The translations under genes and the position numbers were made by a program. Positions 61,791 to 64,000 of a DNA stretch of 64,000 nucleotides are shown here, piece by piece. The DNA is taken from NCBI RefSeq assembly GCF_964204645.1, contig NC_134032.1, positions 6,999,175 to 7,063,174 of the forward strand, in the 5' to 3' direction. This DNA is from Tubulanus polymorphus (Eukaryota > Nemertea > Palaeonemertea > Tubulaniformes > Tubulanidae). The stretch's first letter is position 1. Each line of letters begins with the position of its first letter. The notes below the pieces were generated by a model. It saw only the letters and a list, made by a program, of their open reading frames with translations. It had not been told where the DNA came from and made no database searches.

Positions 61791-64000
61791 TTAACACGTT
61801 AGAATCCTTTTCATAATCTCATTTTCTTTTGTTTCTTCTCTTTTGAATTTATATATTCATCTAAATTGCAACCATAGGCGACTGTGTGGATTCCATCATC
61901 TAAAATATATCTTTTATCATCAAATGGGTTTAGACTTATCTTCTCTATCTCTTCAATATACATTTCATGATCTTCAGATCTTAAACATTTCATTTTATGT
62001 TTTCTAACTTCTTCATTAAATATACAATTGATGTAATCTTTAAAATGAATATTTTTTTCTACTACACTTTTGGTTATTCCTTTTAACTTTTTTAGCTTCA
62101 TGAGTTTTGGTTTTATATGAATACATTTTAGATCTAATACCAATGAACTCTATCATTTCTTCACCACCTAATTCATCCTTAAACTTCCCAGGAACTTTTT
62201 TATTATCATTGCTAAACAATTCATGATTTTTAGGATAATTACTAAAATCAAAATGGTGTTTTAATGTTTTTAAATCATCTGTTATGTTATCAGTTTTTAT
62301 CTTTAATATGTAACTGTCAGTATCAAAGTATAGAATTTCTATGTGTTTTTCTCCAAAATGAGGTTGTAGTATATTATAATAAAATTTATACATTAGGAAT
62401 TTTGAAATTTCTAGAACTGCAGCACCAACATAAATAAGTTTATTGAACTTCATTGAAGTTCTTTTCATTTTAACTGCTGCTAAATTTTCATCAAATATTC
62501 TGTTACCTATAAACTTAGGATATGATTGTAAATGCCTAATTCTTTTACCATTACTGACTAACTCGATATCATTTCTATTTCTAATATTTTCACAAGTCTT
62601 ACCATAGAATGCATTATTCATTAGTTTGAAGAAATCTTTTTCAAAATCAGTTTTAGATTTAGTTCTCTGTGTAGTATTAAAATCTATATATTTTTCTAAC
62701 CATTTAGATTGACTGAATGAAATATATCTATGTACTTTTTTTAATATCATTCCTTGATTCAAATAAAACTTCAACATTCTATAATGCACAACGTAATTAT
62801 ATTTATCTTCTTGAGTTACCATTAACTTTTCAGTATGAATATGATTATCAGGTTTAATTCTTTTTTGATAATTTGATAATTCTTCATGAGTTACAGTTTT
62901 ATGTTCGGGACAGTAAGCTAGATTTCTAGATTTGAATTTAATATTTTCAGGATATTCTAAATCTACAACGAAGAAGTAACCAATATCTGAATCATCTGCA
63001 ATATCTAGAATTCTTTTCTTCCAATCAAATTTATCAATTTGTAAAACTTCAGTTATTTCAAACATCCCATAAGGTTGTGGTTCCATCATTGCCCAACCAT
63101 AAAGATTATTTGCATCTATGTATAATAATTTATATCCAGGATTATCATTTACATTGAAATATCTATCACCCAATACACCTGAAACACCTCCTCTTATAGA
63201 TTTTTCAAATAATAGTAATTGATCTATATTTGTTAACAAATCCATTTTTATATCTGTAAATTTTAATCCACAATCCCATGTTAAACCTGGTGATGAATAA
63301 CAATGACAAGGATCAATGTTAAAATATTTTAGGTTTACATCTCTAAACCTTTCGAATATATCGGTTAATAATAATACATCTGATTTTAAATATAAATCTA
63401 CTAATTGCCCATGATTTGTTATTTTGAAATGATTCCAAATATTCAATGTTCTATTATAGACTTCATCTTTAACATATTCATTTTTTAATTCATCATAGAA
63501 TTGTTCTTTCAATAATTCAGTTATTTTAAAATCATTATGATTTTTATAGAAAGAATATGGAATAGCGCCTTTATATCTCATTAATTGAAAATCATCATTA
63601 TTTGGGTAATATTCTTTTAATATCTTTAATTCATCATCAACCAATGATTTTGATAGATTGTCTAATGAACTTCTTAAAAATCTATATGAATCTATAAATC
63701 TTAAGCATCCAAATTGGAAAGATATATAATTCTCAGATGTTTTAGCTAACATTCTAAATTTATAAGTTGGTATTTTATCTTTTGATCTATTTGAATTTAA
63801 TATTTCTATTTCATTATTGATTTCTTCTATTTTATGACATAACTGTTTGATGAATAAATGCGCGTCATACCCCGATAGATTATGAAATATAACTGGTACA
63901 AAGTTAATTTTCTTAGCTTGTAAGTTACAATTCTCATGTGCAGCGCCTCTAAACTTTCCATTCAAATGATCATGATCTCTTACTTTTTTATCTTTATAAT
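61791..64000 (-). pseudogene. PolB of copy C, C-terminal part, two frameshifts (runs off window)
   Basis: The visible ~730 codons cover the treble-clef end (NGKFRGAAHENCNL), the Exo II-like NLSGYDAHLF, YIDANNLYGWAM, the KLMNNAFYGKTCE block and YFDTDSY, all intact. An extra T in a T run at ~62088 shifts the frame after KTHEAKK, and a missing T near 61850 shifts it again close to the C-terminus. Both are single-base homopolymer changes relative to copy A, so sequencing error is possible. The N-terminus is outside the window. Confidence 0.9.

Larger units (their letters stand above)
49034..64000 (+). mobile_element. Polinton/Maverick copy C, right end outside window
   Basis: Starts with AGTAATAGGGG after the candidate 6-bp duplication CATATA (49028-49033), which cannot be tested because the far end is missing. 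The plus strand carries HNH, 202-aa, membrane protein, integrase and ATPase. The minus strand carries the zinc-finger gene, capsid, virion block and polB. Most genes are open. The visible breaks are one stop in the 471-aa gene and two frameshifts in polB. Confidence 0.94.

Noticed and set aside
1-64000. Copies A and C as two halves of one element split by an insertion
   Set aside because: They overlap in gene content (capsid to polB present in both) and each has its own terminus, so they are separate insertions.

Overview
The window is metazoan nuclear DNA, most likely from a marine invertebrate. It is dominated by three copies of one family of Polinton/Maverick self-synthesising DNA elements, which are virus-like integrated elements. 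They sit among relics of LTR retrotransposons (a Ty3-like gag/protease piece and a BEL/Pao pol relic), a ~6 kb inverted repeat and two satellite arrays. Nothing bacterial is present: there are no Shine-Dalgarno sites, the sequence is very AT-rich, and the retroelements are of animal type. The host species cannot be named from this sequence.

Layout. Copy A (1-11016) is the right part of an element: capsid gene, a row of small virion or unknown genes, an OB-fold-like protein and an intact 1344-aa protein-primed DNA polymerase, all on the minus strand, ending in a palindromic terminus. 11017-13208 holds a Ty3-like gag/protease relic. 14489-20528 is a ~2.5 kb-arm inverted repeat. Copy B (20725-39355) is complete end to end. 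It has ~0.6 kb terminal inverted repeats, is flanked by the 6-bp duplication AGTGTT, is decayed, and carries a 2193-bp tandem duplication over its left boundary. 40618-44065 is a broken BEL/Pao pol. 44270-44578 is a 51-bp tandem array and 45921-48236 a 31-bp minisatellite. Copy C (49034 to beyond the window) is the best preserved copy for the integrase, ATPase, HNH and capsid genes.

Gene plan of the family, left to right in the B orientation: TIR - PolB - OB-like 113 aa - 253 aa (candidate penton) - 113 aa - 73 aa - 140 aa - 144 aa - 471 aa - 485 aa coiled coil/membrane - major capsid - zinc-finger protein. Converging on these from the other end are HNH nuclease, 198-202 aa, 131-aa membrane protein, chromodomain integrase and A32-like packaging ATPase, then TIR. 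PolB and the OB-like protein would replicate the element, integrase would insert it, and capsid, penton candidate and ATPase would assemble and fill particles. I recognised no adenain-type protease.

Two observations stand out. (1) A ~25-bp palindromic insert, always read in the same frame as AVxHPHG-like residues, lies in four different genes across the copies and is absent from the sister copies where these can be compared. (2) Nearly every gene begins at TAAATG, with two distinct upstream motif classes that separate structural genes from replication-type genes and resemble viral temporal promoters.
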